Shown: positions 14,001 to 23,994, counted from the stretch's first letter. The stretch: DNA of 64,000 bases from Lytechinus pictus (GCF_037042905.1 NW_026974141.1:829001-893000); one strand, 5' to 3'. Notes: a model not told the origin generated them from the sequence alone. A program made the numbers and translations.

Positions 14001-16697
14001 TGAAAATGTAGTAAGCATGCGCATTGCAAGTCTTCCAGTGCGCATGGCATCAAAACAAGTGTGAAGTTCTCTATCACCTCATACCAAAATCGACATAGAA
14101 TTTCACTTTCGTATATTTTATTTGAATAATGAAAGGTGACATTTTTTTTCAGGGTCTAGCTACTGCATCCATCTTGGGAGCCTACTTGTAGAACCTGTTA
14201 GACAAGCATCAATAGAATTGAGGCGGCCCGGGTGCATGAATTCTTTTTTTTTCATTAATTTGGGAGTGTTATTGTTACCTCTTCCCCGGGGGGGGGGGGG
14301 GGGGGCACTCAGTATATCATGCATAATGGGTATGTGCCGCGGAGGGGACCCCCATTTTTACACTCAAATTTCCGTTCCGAGGCATAGCATTTTTGTCTTA
14401 TTGAGAAAAAGAACAAAGAAAGTCGCTCCAAAGCATAGCAGTTTCTTCTTCTCGAGAAAAAAGAAGAGAAAAATCCGCTCCAGGGCTTCGCATATTTTCC
14501 GTTACGCCGTTCCGGTCGCAATTTTGGTGAAAAGCGGCCGCAGCTCACTGTCCGACCATCGCCTCTGCGCTAGCGCGCCCGTCAGTCGTGCCGCCGGGCT
14601 AGCTGCATGCACGTTCCATAGGGATGCATACGCACTCGCACGCAGGCGACCCGTTCCAAGGACCCCCGTTTTCACAAACATTAGTAGTTCCGAAGCACGT
14701 TCCGAGGACCCTCCTTTTTACAATAAGCCCGCTCCAACGCCCCCGTTTTTTGTCTCGCCCGCGGCACACCCCTACCACTTTTTTGGTCGAGTGCCCCCCC
14801 CCCCCCCCCCCGGGCCTCTTCCTTGAGAAAATCCTATTGGAGAATGGTGAGGTTCTGGGCATCTGGGTAACTCTTTACTAGGCACGGCCATAGGCACTAG
14901 ACGCACACTCTCGGATGGGCACAAAATTTGTACGTGTATGCCAGTCGGTTCGCTTGTCAATGCGTTGATGCCGATATCGTGGCATATCGCTAACGTTAAA
15001 AGTCTCTGGCAGTGCGGAATAATACTCCATTTTCCCCTCTGTGATTGTACCCCTGTACAATATACATGTACGGCGGCATCGTAACCGGCTGGATTTTTAT
15101 ACCAAATTTAGCTTTGAAATCCAACGTAATCTGCTCAAAATGAGCTCGAATCTATCAATGATTCAGAGAATCAGAGAAACTAATATTACGTTTCGCCACA
15201 TTTTTTTCACATTTTATGAATTTTGGGTTCGAATGGGATCAAATTTATGGATTGATTTCAAAGATTTGATGTGTGGCCATATTCAACCTTCGCAGGCATG
15301 CAGGGCATCACCAATGCATGCTGAAGCCATAGATATTGGCTTTCATGATGAAGTTCATGGATTTTCGTGGATTTTCGCTGGCCCGCGACGTTGTCAAAAT
15401 ATGTACCTTTTACGTTATGAGTCTTGTGATCGGTGCGAACTTGTAATGGGATGAGAGATGCCTGTGTGTGATGCCACGATGTTTTATCTAATTTCTAAGT
15501 TTGACGTTTCACATTGAAATTTTATTCATTTCTAAAACAATTTACTTTTCTAACAATTTTTTTAATTTAAGAGTTTTGTTAGATTGGATTTTTTTGTTTG
15601 CTTGAAGTTTGAACTTTTTCTTTTCTATCCTTCCTGCTTGCCTTTTTTGTTCCATCTATCTTTATTTCCAATCTTTCCTAGCTTTCTTTCCTGATCCTTT
15701 CCCTCCCTCTGTTCATTTTTCTTTATTTCCTTCTTTCTCATACTTTCTTTTTTTTAATTCCCTTTTTTTTTTATTTCCTTCGTTCTTTCTTTCTCTAAAT
15801 GTTTCTTTGCCTCCTGCCTTCCTCTCCTTTTTTCATTCTTTCTCTCCTTCCATTATTTGTTTTCATTCTCTCCTCCCTCTCTTTCATCCTTTTTCTTTTC
15901 CCTTCCTTCCTTCCTATTTTCTTCTTTCTTTGTTTCTTTCCAAGAATGAATGAAACATTTTTCTTTCCTTCATTCTTTCTTTCTTCCTCCTTTTTTCTTA
16001 CTTTCTTTTTTTCCCTTTTCTCTTTCACACATTCATTCATCTTCCCTTTCTTTATTCTTTTTAAAGAATGACGGAAACCTTTCTTATTCTTTCTTCAATC
16101 ATCCTTCTTTTCTTAGTTTCTTACTTTTAGATCTATTTTTCCCCTTCATTTTTTTTTTCTTTCCTCTCAATTCATTTTTTTTCTCTCTTTTCTTTCTCTC
16201 CTTCATTCTTGCGACAAGACTTGTCTTAGACTTACACTTGTCTTCTTAGACTTAGTTCTATGACTTAGACTAGTCTTACTCTTAGTTGATTTTTTAAATT
16301 AAAATTAGACTAGTCACTAGGCCTACTTTAAATTAAGACCTGGCCTGGCTTGCGCTCGCGTCAATCCGCTCATGCACCGTGCTTTGTTGATTGTCCCATA
16401 TTTCAATCCGGTCACCCTGGTCGCTGTAATTGGTAAGTGGAGCCGACGGAGTTCAGCGGAACAGCGGGTAGCTTGCTCCGGCGCCAGCGGCGAGTCCACT
16501 GCCGGCCGCGCCGGGGCGATGTGGTGTAGTAGTAGGTGCATCGTCACGACCACTGAGCCAGACGACCGCGTGAATGAACATGAGAAATCATGCGATAAAA
16601 TACCGAATTTGGATAACAAAAACATACCTTTATTGTGTTGTATAGCTTCTAGATATGTTTCCGTGGCACCTAATCCATTTTGATCTGGAGAAGTCAT
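3375..16697 (-). CDS. CARF-like zinc domain + Ulp1-like peptidase + PHD finger protein, seven exons
   Basis: Seven exons read 16697-16628, 12876-12730, 11717-11551, 8540-8442, 8022-7891, 5816-5629 and 5067-3375. Every border is GT/AG and every junction keeps frame, giving 831 residues from a standard ATG to a TGA-type stop position at 3375. Residues 24-205 resemble the CARF (ALS2CR8) family. Candidate WRKY-GCM1-type zinc ligands are C112, C145 and the HxC pair H203/C205. Residues 206-550 are low complexity and Ser/Gln-rich, with a repeated 'NQASQCRR' motif. C551-C561 is a Cys cluster. Residues ~575-745 form a Ulp1/SENP-like cysteine peptidase domain (H633, D651, C693 in 'DCGLF'). Residues 757-805 are a C4HC3 PHD finger. 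A nuclear role on SUMO/ubiquitin-like conjugates or chromatin is inference. Its introns argue for a host gene, although Ulp1 domains also occur in transposons. Confidence 0.82.
5213..5598. mobile_element. Two nested inverted-repeat elements in intron 6
   Basis: The outer ends are 'gggcccgtttcatgaa' at 5213 and 'ttcatgaatcaggccc' near 5598. Inside it, 5253-5563 is a second element with ends 'ggcccgtattctgaagtcag' and its near-exact inverse, 'ctgacttcagaatacgggcc'. The inner one therefore inserted into the outer one. Both lie between exons 6 and 7 of the minus-strand gene. Confidence 0.7.
5629..5816 (-). CDS. Exon 6 of the CARF-like/Ulp1/PHD gene (linker)
   Basis: Acceptor cttgcag, donor AG|GTACGG. 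It encodes 62 codons of Ser/Gly/Gln-rich linker with no domain. The final two bases 'ag' join the first base of exon 7 to give an Arg codon. Confidence 0.75.
6994..7752. mobile_element. MITE with ~110-bp inverted ends, interrupted by a second element
   Basis: The left end 'aggttaacttttgaccgcaa' through 'tcagcgatgtgacgtgattt' (to about 7105) is inverted at the right from 'gtcaaatcgagtcacattgc' (about 7652) to 'aaaagtttaactttttatt'. At its centre, about 7229-7641, another unit carries 'acttgccc/gggcaagt' at both ends and internally. It lies in intron 5 of the minus-strand gene. Confidence 0.65.
7891..8022 (-). CDS. Exon 5 of the CARF-like/Ulp1/PHD gene
   Basis: Acceptor gtttag, donor TGT|GTGAGT, exactly 44 codons, phase 0 at both ends. 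It encodes 'RRKAMSERLRKSLS' and 'RRIYIKFPEPSDHKC', ending with the HxC pair that would close a WRKY-GCM1-like C2HC zinc site. Confidence 0.8.
8115..8360. repeat. Dispersed repeat, related copy at 20640-20900
   Basis: Blocks 'tattctctataggcagcacccc', 'cattt.g' and 'aaatttcttgg...aa.ttgacct' reappear in the same order at 20640-20900 ('ttctccatatagacagcacc', 'taaatttcttgggcccaaag'). The two copies are strongly diverged. Function and family are unknown. Confidence 0.5.
8442..8540 (-). CDS. Exon 4 of the CARF-like/Ulp1/PHD gene
   Basis: Acceptor ttctag, donor GTGAGT, exactly 33 codons, phase 0 at both ends. It encodes the basic 'KRRKRLSGKK' run and 'DCPAQISFRDILKFPDYK'. The 'CPA.I..R.I..FP.Y' pattern is the part most like CARF-family proteins. 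Confidence 0.8.
8649..8905. mobile_element. MITE with inverted ends containing a tRNA-derived SINE piece
   Basis: Left end 'tttaggcttcagtcacaac' and right end 'gttgtgactgaagcctaaa' are perfect inverses. The interior holds a minus-strand tRNA-like segment (8727-8801). Confidence 0.65.
8727..8801 (-). repeat. tRNA-derived SINE head
   Basis: On the minus strand an A-box-like 'tggtgcagtgg' and a B-box-like 'gggttcaaacc' are spaced as in a tRNA, and the anticodon-arm region is plausible. The acceptor stem does not pair well, so I read it as a SINE head carrying a pol III promoter, not a working tRNA gene. Confidence 0.55.
8909..9306. mobile_element. MITE-like element with imperfect inverted ends
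   Basis: The left 'ccgtcctacactatgagatt' and the right 'gatcgcgtagtgtgagacgg' are imperfect inverses. The interior is AT-rich with no coding sequence. It directly abuts the element that ends at 8905. Confidence 0.45.
10122..10244. repeat. Perfect 37-bp inverted repeat (hairpin)
   Basis: Bases 10122-10158 are an exact inverse of 10208-10244, separated by a 49-bp loop that contains further partial copies of the arm ('ccactgttttta', 'cagtgg'). It lies in intron 3 of the minus-strand gene. It is probably the core of a small DNA transposon. A G-run/C-run hairpin near 10834-10865 lies in the same intron. Confidence 0.7.
11551..11717 (-). CDS. Exon 3 of the CARF-like/Ulp1/PHD gene
   Basis: Acceptor tttcag, donor caG|GTTAG. 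It encodes 55 codons with 'VCWEDGSRLRQGHLVFDHVP' and 'TLDCQYGRDRH', which supply candidate zinc ligand C112. It ends in phase 0 with a basic stretch (ARKKRS). Confidence 0.8.
12730..12876 (-). CDS. Exon 2 of the CARF-like/Ulp1/PHD gene
   Basis: Acceptor tttcag precedes 12876 and donor GTAAG follows 12730. The exon encodes 48 whole codons including 'PPPFGYVRDIESAEILRR' and 'FGVRFSTYRQSKDYG', the N-terminal part of the CARF-like region. It leaves one base that completes an Asp codon with exon 3. Confidence 0.78.
12877..14285. other. Intron 1 sequence without recognised features
   Basis: AT-rich non-coding sequence between exon 2 and the element at 14286. Nothing in either strand matches a family I recognise. 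Confidence 0.4.
14286..14814. mobile_element. Non-autonomous DNA element, C/G-tract ends (family A), 8-bp TSD
   Basis: It begins with a CCGGGG-type tract followed by 'gcactcagtat' and ends 'gtcgagtgcccc...ccgggg'-type. It is flanked on both sides by cctcttcc (14278-14285 and 14815-14822), so it is a bounded insertion of about 529 bp. Internal landmarks are 'atgtgccgcggaggggaccc' and 'ccgttccaaggacccccgtt'. A second copy lies at 60666-61150. The 8-bp duplication fits the hAT superfamily but also others; no transposase is present. Confidence 0.75.
15609..16210. repeat. ~600-bp polypyrimidine tract
   Basis: The plus strand is almost wholly C and T (TTTCTTTCCTTCC-like) for about 600 bases, broken by a few 'aagaatga' islands. 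Open frames here (Phe/Ser/Leu-rich on plus, Lys/Glu-rich on minus) are artefacts of composition. It lies in intron 1, about 400 bp downstream of exon 1 of the minus-strand gene. Confidence 0.8.
16430..16570. promoter_or_regulatory. CpG-rich patch beside exon 1 of the minus-strand gene
   Basis: This is the most GC- and CpG-rich non-repetitive stretch of the region (for example 'ggccgcgccggggcgatg'), immediately inside intron 1, 60-200 bp from the start exon. Its position fits a promoter-proximal regulatory region. A good plus-strand donor (TTG|GTAAGTGG) also lies at its edge, but no plus-strand gene could be supported. Confidence 0.35.
16628..16697 (-). CDS. Exon 1 of the CARF-like/Ulp1/PHD gene (start exon)
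   Basis: ATG at 16697 opens 23 codons plus one base and ends at a strong donor (AAAG then GTATGT). The leftover g joins the 'tg' of exon 2 to make a Val codon, so the phase fits. The start is supported only by this fit and by the absence of a better ATG; no homology was recognised in these 23 residues. Confidence 0.65.
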
Positions 16698-16799
16698 TAT
16701 CTCGCTGCCCTATCTGAGTTTCTTTTTGTTTGTTTGAATGATGATTTGGCTCCGTGACCGTACCGTGGTGTAGGCTAAGCTAGTATAATATGGAGTTAG

Positions 16800-17743
16800 T
16801 TAAGGACGTTCCACAGTTATATTTGTGCGCATTATGATCTGCGCATAGTTTACACTCTGCGCGCTGACGTCACAATGGATGAACAGGTGATTAATTAGTT
16901 GCGGGTATGAGCTGATTTTTCTCATCTTCTGCACTTTAACTGCAGATCCGATGCGTTATTTCATGAAGCTAAAAAATTGAATTGTTCCATGGACCATTCA
17001 AAAAAATATTCTCTACAATTTCAAAATACTTTACTCTGCAGTGCTGCCAAGAATCACGAATATTACCCCGAGTTTGAATAAATGGTAGAGTGGTTTTGAT
17101 TTTTTCTTCACATAGATACTAAGCATTCGGCCCATTTTTGGTATTTTAAAAAGTACATTTGCTCTAATAAAAATGCTGATAGTTTAAAAACAAGCACATG
17201 AACCCCTATTTTTTAATGTTTGTACCTCTTAGGTATACCTTCCTCTACAACTCTGCAAATTTCGGTGAAAATGACATGGATTTTGAATAAAGTGCAGCAT
17301 TTATTGTACGTTTGTAGTTTGTTACTGAAATTTTACATTTTTTAGATTGGGATTTTGTTATCTTTTACGCCATTTTTAAGAACTGACAGTGCTGTTAAAC
17401 TTAAAATTGCAAACAAATAGCACTATTAATAGATTCTCCATTCTAACGATACAATTATTAACTCTCTTGCGAAATTTGATGACTTTTTCATGTATTTTGA
17501 CTGAGTAATGGAGGTTTAAACTCATTGTAGTAATCTTGGGCGGTCTAAAAATGCCAAATTCTTTTGAATGCGCAATTCTTAAGAACATCAATTTGGGTGA
17601 ACTTTGAAGCTCTATAGCAAAAAATCAAGCACATGGACCTATGTTAATTTTTGCATATTTCGAATATTAAGGTTCTAAAGTATCTATGTGCAAAGTTTGG
17701 TGAAAATGACATGGATTTCACTTTAACTGTGGAACGTCCTTAA
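16800..17743. mobile_element. piggyBac-like non-autonomous element with TTAA ends
   Basis: The element starts TTAAggacgttccacagtta (16800) and ends taactgtggaacgtccTTAA (17743), exact inverses, with TTAA at both edges. Target TTAA duplication is the hallmark of piggyBac transposition. The 936-bp interior is non-coding and contains a repeated 'ggtgaaaatgacatggattt' block. No transposase is present. Confidence 0.7.
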
Positions 17744-19191
17744 GTTAAGTTATTTACGAGTAGAGAAGAATTATGGCAAACTTATTAAATCCAAATTTAT
17801 AAATATAATATTGCATGAGCCTGATCCGTAGTTTGAGGCGGGACAATTTATTTCATAATCAGACATATTAATTAAATATTTATTCCATAGTGTATCTTTG
17901 ATTACTGACTACATCTTTATAGATATATATTCTACTTACTCATTTTGTCATATGTAAATATTTCCATTATATTCACTTACTGCTTATTAAACCACTTGTT
18001 TTAGGTATTCATTGTTTGTTCCTAGTTATTAGTATGATTTGTTTTTCTCATTTCCGACTGTTTATACTTTATTTGTTCTTTGTTTATTCCAGTATTATCT
18101 TTGTATGTTTGTCTTGATGTATATTACATGTATGTTATTTGATGATATGGACCTCTGCATATATATGCAGCTGTGTCTGGATTGAATTGAATTGTAGGAC
18201 GAATATTCGACCTCTCATTTGGCGCTTCATAGTACAGTATAGTAGACTTGTTAAGAGGTTGAACGCTGCATTTTTTAATTTTAGTACAAAATATGTCCCA
18301 CTTGGCACAAATGTTCCTTGAGTCAAAAGAAAAAGATTCATCCAAAGAGACACGCTGTCTCTATGCAAATAAGTAAGTAATTTGCATAAATTTGCATATT
18401 ATGTCGATATAGTGAAATCAAGCTTAAATTTGCATATTATGTCGATATAGTGAAATCAAGCTTAGTATTTAAGAATATATATTTAACCAGAACTGCTCTA
18501 AAATTGGAAACAAAGACTTTGGTTGAAGTAAGAAAGGGAAGAAAATTGTCATGAAATTATTGGGATATCCTTATTTACTATTACCTAATTTACATAAATT
18601 ATGCAAATTATAATTTAAAACAAAGTATATTTTCATGAATCCTGAACTGTTTTATAAATAACAGCAATTAATGCACAATGTCAACATTCTACACGTACGA
18701 AAGAGAATATAATTTTATTAGCGAAAACATATAGCCTATGCTTCATGAGTCATGACAGTATTAGTATCTTAATTTGCTTAGAAACAGGGCAAATAATGCT
18801 TAATGTCAAAATGTATTACGTAATATTGCGCTAAAACGTTACCAAAACAAACCTCTATGTCGCAGTCACACTCACGAATCCGACAATAAAGCGATCAATG
18901 GTATGTCATTCGAGATAACACAATCTCAACACAAAGACAATAGCTTCCATCGGCTTCTCGTATCGCTTAAATTGTTGGTGTGTCTGCCACACCGTAAGCT
19001 ATGGGTATATACGAGCAAAATGCATTTCGGTATCGGTAAAACACCATTTGTTTTATGGCATCTCTTGGAAAATTGAGAGGAGATATTGCTATGCAGGTTA
19101 CTATAATGAAGCTCTGGCACATAAAAAATATCAACACATGAATCATGACGAATGTACCCCCACCTCGCGATCAATCCATATTTTCACTTTA
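17744..19191. other. Gene-free AT-rich stretch
   Basis: No coding region was recognised. A short direct duplication 'aaatttgcatattatgtcga' occurs near 18388-18412 and 18427-18450. Confidence 0.4.
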
Positions 19192-19794
19192 TTAAAGGGT
19201 AATCCAGCCTTGGCCATAAAATGTTGTGTTGGGAAGGAGAAAAATAATTTAAACAGAATGGTGAAAGTTTGAAAGAAATCGGACAAGCAATGAGAAAGTT
19301 ATAGCTGCTTTAAAATTGAGATCACTAATAGTATGTAGATTTCAAATTGGCAACTAGGTAAGTAAATTATGACAAGGGGCAAGGACAACTTTCCCATAGG
19401 CCATGTACTTTATTATCAGGGATTTGTGGTTTTCTCCTAAGTACCAATTCCCATGGGGCAGTAATCTAAATAAAACCCAGGTAGTATATTGTTTTATGTC
19501 TTCATGAATGAAAAATATAATTTGAAATAAAACTTTTGGGAAAAATGACATTTTAGCCATAATATGTATTGGAGTACATGAAAGAGTAGTCCTTGCCTTA
19601 CATCACTATGACATCTCATATGCGGCCAATTTGAAGTCTCCATGAGTATAGTGATTACCAATATTTACAACTTTTAAGAATTCATAACTTTCTTGTTGTT
19701 TGTCCAATATTGTTCAAACTTTCACCTATCAACTTGTCTGATTTTTCTTTTTCATATAAAAACAAGTTTTTATTTGGGTTGGATTCCCCTTTAA
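19192..19794. mobile_element. MITE with long imperfect inverted ends
   Basis: The left arm runs from 'ttaaagggtaatccagcc' through 'gaaagtttgaaagaaat', 'gagaaagttatagctgc' and 'gagatcact'. Its inverse appears on the right as 'gtgatta', 'cataactttcttgttg', 'gttcaaactttcacc' and 'ggttggattcccctttaa'. Arms are about 150 bp. The interior (19340-19620) is non-coding. Confidence 0.6.
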
Positions 19795-20019
19795 AATATC
19801 TATCTTTTGGAGACCCCCAAAATGGCAAAACTGGATTCCCGCTACTTTACAAAGCCAGTTTGACTTGTATTATCGACATGGAAAAGACATAATTATGATA
19901 CATCAGTCAACATGTTTCCCAAAGAAAGTTTTTCGTTTATTTAGGCCTACGCCCACGGGACCCCCGTCCCCCCTTTTACCCCCACCTCTCTCCGTATTTC
20001 AACACTATATAAAAATATC

Positions 20020-21640
20020 GTGTTTTTAAAGCCACCGGCAAGGCAAATAGTGTTTTTGGTAAAGCAACTTTTATATTTAGGGAACCTCTTTTATTTAGAT
20101 GGGATATTACTCTGCAGTTTGTAAAGATGCTCTATCACAGTAAAGGCTATAACCCAACAGGAGCATGCCTATATGGTACCCTTTCCCTTTTTGATTTTAT
20201 GTATTCGAAAATAATTAATTGTCTTTAGTACTCCCAAAAGATTACTTTTGTTTGTATTGATATCTTGGAATAGATTGAGGAGAAAATACTCTTAAGTGAC
20301 ATGTAGATGAGCTGTGGTACATTGAAGAACAGCCACATGTGAGCTCTAAACTACCCCAACCCCTTTATTGATTCCACTCTATGTTAAAATGAAATATTTT
20401 TAGTGCCCCATCGGAAGAAAGATGCATTTCTACTACACAGTAAAGCCGCTTTACATTCTCCTCTTGGAAAAACAGAGAAGGCTTTGTTTTATATCCCATG
20501 AAAATAAGTTAGTGTGCAAATTACGGGGGCCTGTCGAAGTTGCCCACCCCTTATTTTGTTTTGACAATGTATATTGAAAAAATCGTCTTAATGAAGCCCT
20601 CATCTGGAAAAGGGTAAGCAGCATCTATAACGATAGAGGAGGCCTTGGCACTGGAAGCAGGGGCTGAAGCCCCCAAGATTTTCGGGGGAGGGGTATTACG
20701 TGTATTATTCTCCATATAGACAGCACCCCCTGAAATTCCGGCGGATGTGACAAAACGAAAAACAAAAAGTTACCAAAATAACCTTCATTTTGCAGTGCAA
20801 TCCCTTTTGTTTCTTTGCTTGTTAAATTTCTTGGGCCCAAAGTGACCCTCATTTTATAGTGAACCCTTTTCGCTTTTCAGCACCCGCCGCGGTAAAAATC
20901 GTTTACAGTGCCCTGGAGGAAGCATTGTCCTAGTGCACAGGTTATATAAATAAGAAATTCTGTCAAATTAAAGCCTACTTCTGAGGGAGCTAGCTCCCCA
21001 TATTTCCATATTTTGACTATATTGAAATATTTCATGTTTTTGTAGCCCCAACTGTGGCAAAAAGGCGTCTTTAGTACCTATCAAAGCAAATTTTAGTTTT
21101 ATGGAACCTCTGTTTAGTAGATAGAAGAGACGTTGCTCTGTCGATTTCATGTAGTTCATTAGATCCCATTCCATAAAGGAGCCTGCATGTCGAAAGTATC
21201 ACGTCTCATTCCGCATTTGACTATTATGTTTGAAACTAGCGTCCTTTTGGAACTCTCAATTTTGACAAAACGTCATTTTTTCTACATCGAAAAGTCACTT
21301 CCATTTTTTTTATTGATTTCTTTAAAAAAACATAGAGGGGACACTCTGTCTGTCTGCAAGTTACAGGTAAAGAAAATCCGGCACATTGAAACATATCCAA
21401 CATCGTGTGCCCGTCGAAGTACCCCCCCCCCCCACAATTCTACATATTATATTACATATTAGATAAACCATCCTGGAAAAGATCTATAGGAGGCATAATT
21501 CCACAAGTTGCATGTAGAAAATTCATGGTACAGAGCATACCTTCCTGGTTCCCCACTCCTTTCCATACTACACTTTTTAAACCCCCTTTGGGGGAAAAAA
21601 GACATTCCTCTTACTTGTTAATAGTTACCATGGCTGGCTA
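20020..21640. repeat. Diverged tandem repeat, period ~1 kb
   Basis: Blocks in 20020-20530 recur in the same order in 21020-21420: 'atat.aaatat..t.tgttttt..agcc', 'agcaa.ttttat.tt.gg.aacctct', 'ttgctct/ttactct' and 'caca..tt.gaa..a'. A third partial unit begins near 21570. No long ORF is present. It may be remains of an old retroelement or a decayed satellite. Confidence 0.4.
20640..20900. repeat. Second copy of the 8115-8360 repeat
   Basis: Shares the ordered blocks described for 8115-8360, at about two-thirds similarity by eye. Embedded in the ~1-kb tandem array. Confidence 0.45.
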
Positions 21641-21716
21641 ATGGATAGGCACCTTTTCCAATGGAATCTCTTCATATTTTGTATTACAATATTGATAGTG
21701 GAAAATGTACCAATAC

Positions 21717-22278
21717 CCCGGGGGGCCACTTATATTGACGAGTGGATACCATGCGCGACCAAAAAAACACGTAAAAAGGATGTCTTTTTCAAGATAGGGC
21801 ACGTTACGTACGTAACGCGATAAGGGTGTCAAAAACACAAAAATAATGAAAAAAGGGTATCTATTTCGCTAGGAAAGCTACGTGTTTAGGGTCAAATTTG
21901 CGGGGATGATGAAACAAAATTAAAATGTTGTATAAAGGATGTCCTTTTTGCCCCAACACTACGTGTTTAGAGTCCCGATTTGCGCAAGGTGAGGAAAGTA
22001 GGGCCGTATAAACCAAATGGTGTGTAAATTGGGTAAAACCGACGACCGACGGACACGTGACACAACAATGAAATATCGCTATATACTTTTTTAGGGGTTC
22101 ATTTACTTGCCAAGAGTATAGTTTTGTTTCCAATACTTGTTAAGGGTAGGGTTTCAGACACCAATACTTGTTAAGGGGTGCACTTTCAGAACATGGAAAA
22201 TACGTGTTTAGGGTGCTTTTCGAGACCCCGTGGTCGCGCATGGTATCCACTCGTCAATGGAAGTGCCCCCCCCCCGGG
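21717..22278. mobile_element. Non-autonomous element with CCCGGGGGG ends (family B), 8-bp TSD
   Basis: Ends are 'cccggggggccact' and 'agtgccccccccccggg'. It is flanked by accaatac at 21709-21716 and 22279-22286. The element is 562 bp. Subterminal inverted blocks 'gagtggataccatgcgcgac' and 'ggtcgcgcatggtatccact' lie next to the ends. Internally, 'acgtgtttagggt'-like motifs recur. A second copy of almost the same length lies at 50476-51038 in the other orientation. Confidence 0.8.
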
Positions 22279-22641
22279 ACCAATACCCATCTAAATTCAA
22301 GAATACATGTCTATGTTACGCACAATAATATATTTTGATGTGTGCCCGTGTACTAGAAATGCCATGGGGAATCCCTTTGGGAAAGGCTTTGATGTACCAA
22401 ATGTTAACGTAACTAGTAGAGTATAGGGTCTTCTATTTCTTATCCAAGAGAACAATAAGTATTGAAGTGTTATACAGTGTAGCAGAATTTGCAGAAATGT
22501 AATTAATAAGATAATTAGTCGTGTATCTTCTTATAGGTTTCGATGGGGATAGGTTTTATTTTGTCAGGATTTATCTTCATTTAATCTTTATGCCTCCTGG
22601 ACGTTAATGAAAAAAGAAGCTGATTTAATATTCAGCAAAAG

Positions 22642-23994
22642 CGCCCCTCCCAGAAGGAAAAACCAGTTCCACTGGACCAGTTAGACCAGTAGAATTTTAA
22701 CTGGTAACTCTGGAAATTGGAATATCGGTTTACTGGTCTAACTGGTCATACTGGTCCAGTTAAAATTTTACTGGTCCAGTTAAAAATTAAACTGGTCTTG
22801 AATTACTGGAATTTTGTACTGGTCTTGTTTCTGGTGGTTGTTACTGGTCTCACTTGTCTTCAAACTGGTATCCAATTCAAGCTGGTCTTTACTGGTATTT
22901 TCTACTGGGCTGATTGGTCCTCGAACTGGTCCTCGTACTGGTCTTACTGGATCGATTTATTACATGCATTTGGTTTGTTATATACCATGGTCAGTGAAAT
23001 GTGATGGAAAAGATGGTTAGTAAATTAATTTTTCTGCTGTTATTTTAAATGTGATATATGAAATTACACATTTTCATTGTGAATTAGTGCACACACTTAT
23101 TTGGAAAGTTTTTAAACAACAATGAGTGCCATTGCAAGGATATTCCATTCTAAATCCTGATTTTTCTTTTTAAAATAGGAAATATGCAAATGAGGTAAAC
23201 CACGTGATCAGCATCATCAGAATTACTGGTATTACTGGTCTTGACCAGTTCAATTTCAAACAATGAATTACTTTAGACCAGTTGACTATATCAGAGGAAT
23301 ATATCTTGCTTTGATGTTAATCATAATTAAAGGAAATAATTATTTTAATGATAATGTTAATACTTGATAATTATGATATTAATAATAATAATTACAATAT
23401 CGATAACAATGATAACAGTAATAAGAATGATAACAACAATGATCATAATAATCATAATAATAATAATTATGATAATGAGAAGAAGAATTATGATAACAAT
23501 GATAACGATAATAACTTTCTCTGAATTGCAAGATTGATTTTCCATAATTCGTCAAATGATCTGACTTAAAATAAAGTCATTATTTATTGGACAAGTAACA
23601 CCAGTTTGATGAAAAACAATTTAACTGGTATTACTAATTTGCTTCAACTGGAATGCAATTGTTTGAACTGGTCTCCAGTTGATTTTTACTGGTCCAGTTA
23701 AAAATCAACTGGTCCAGTAAACATATACTGGAAACCAGTAAAAATCTACTGGAAACCATTATTTTATTGGACCAGAAACACCAGTTTGATGAAAAACAAT
23801 TTAACTGGTATTACTTATTGCTTCAACTGGAATGCAATTGTTGGAACTGGTCTCCAGTTGATTTTTACTGGTCCAGTTAAAAATCAACTGGCCCAGTAAA
23901 AATATACTGGAAACCAGTAAAATTCTACTGGAAACCAGTAAAAATTCTTACTGGTCTTACTGGTTTTTCCTTCTGGGCTATTACAGAAGGGGCG
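22642..23994. mobile_element. ACTGGT-motif element with inverted ends
   Basis: The ends are 'cccagaaggaaaaaccagt' (22649) and its exact inverse (ending 23977); outer 'gcgcccct'/'aggggcg' blocks may extend the repeat. ACTGGT(C) and its inverse ACCAGT occur dozens of times in the outer parts, 22665-22960 and 23590-23975. The right part is a ~180-bp direct duplication (copies from about 23580 and 23760). The centre (23340-23515) is a TAATAA/GATAAT microsatellite. No ORF with family motifs; predicted Trp/Leu-rich frames are artefacts. No target duplication found. Confidence 0.65.
23340..23515. repeat. AT-rich trinucleotide microsatellite
   Basis: Degenerate (ATA/AATGAT)n repeat in the centre of the ACTGGT element; the minus-strand Ile-rich ORF is an artefact. 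Confidence 0.8.

Noticed and set aside
14218..14881. 202-codon and overlapping ORFs on both strands
   Set aside because: They lie within a mobile element with its own TSD, and no frame has conserved motifs; the second copy at 60.7-61.2 kb does not keep the same frames.
15609..16249. Hydrophobic or Lys/Glu-rich ORFs
   Set aside because: Composition artefacts of a polypyrimidine tract.
16372..16683. Plus-strand gene start with donor at 16432
   Set aside because: The donor is good, but the predicted peptide has no recognisable features and no following exon was found; the minus-strand exon fits better.
22717..23020. Trp/Leu-rich plus-strand ORFs
   Set aside because: Translation of repeated ACTGGT motifs.
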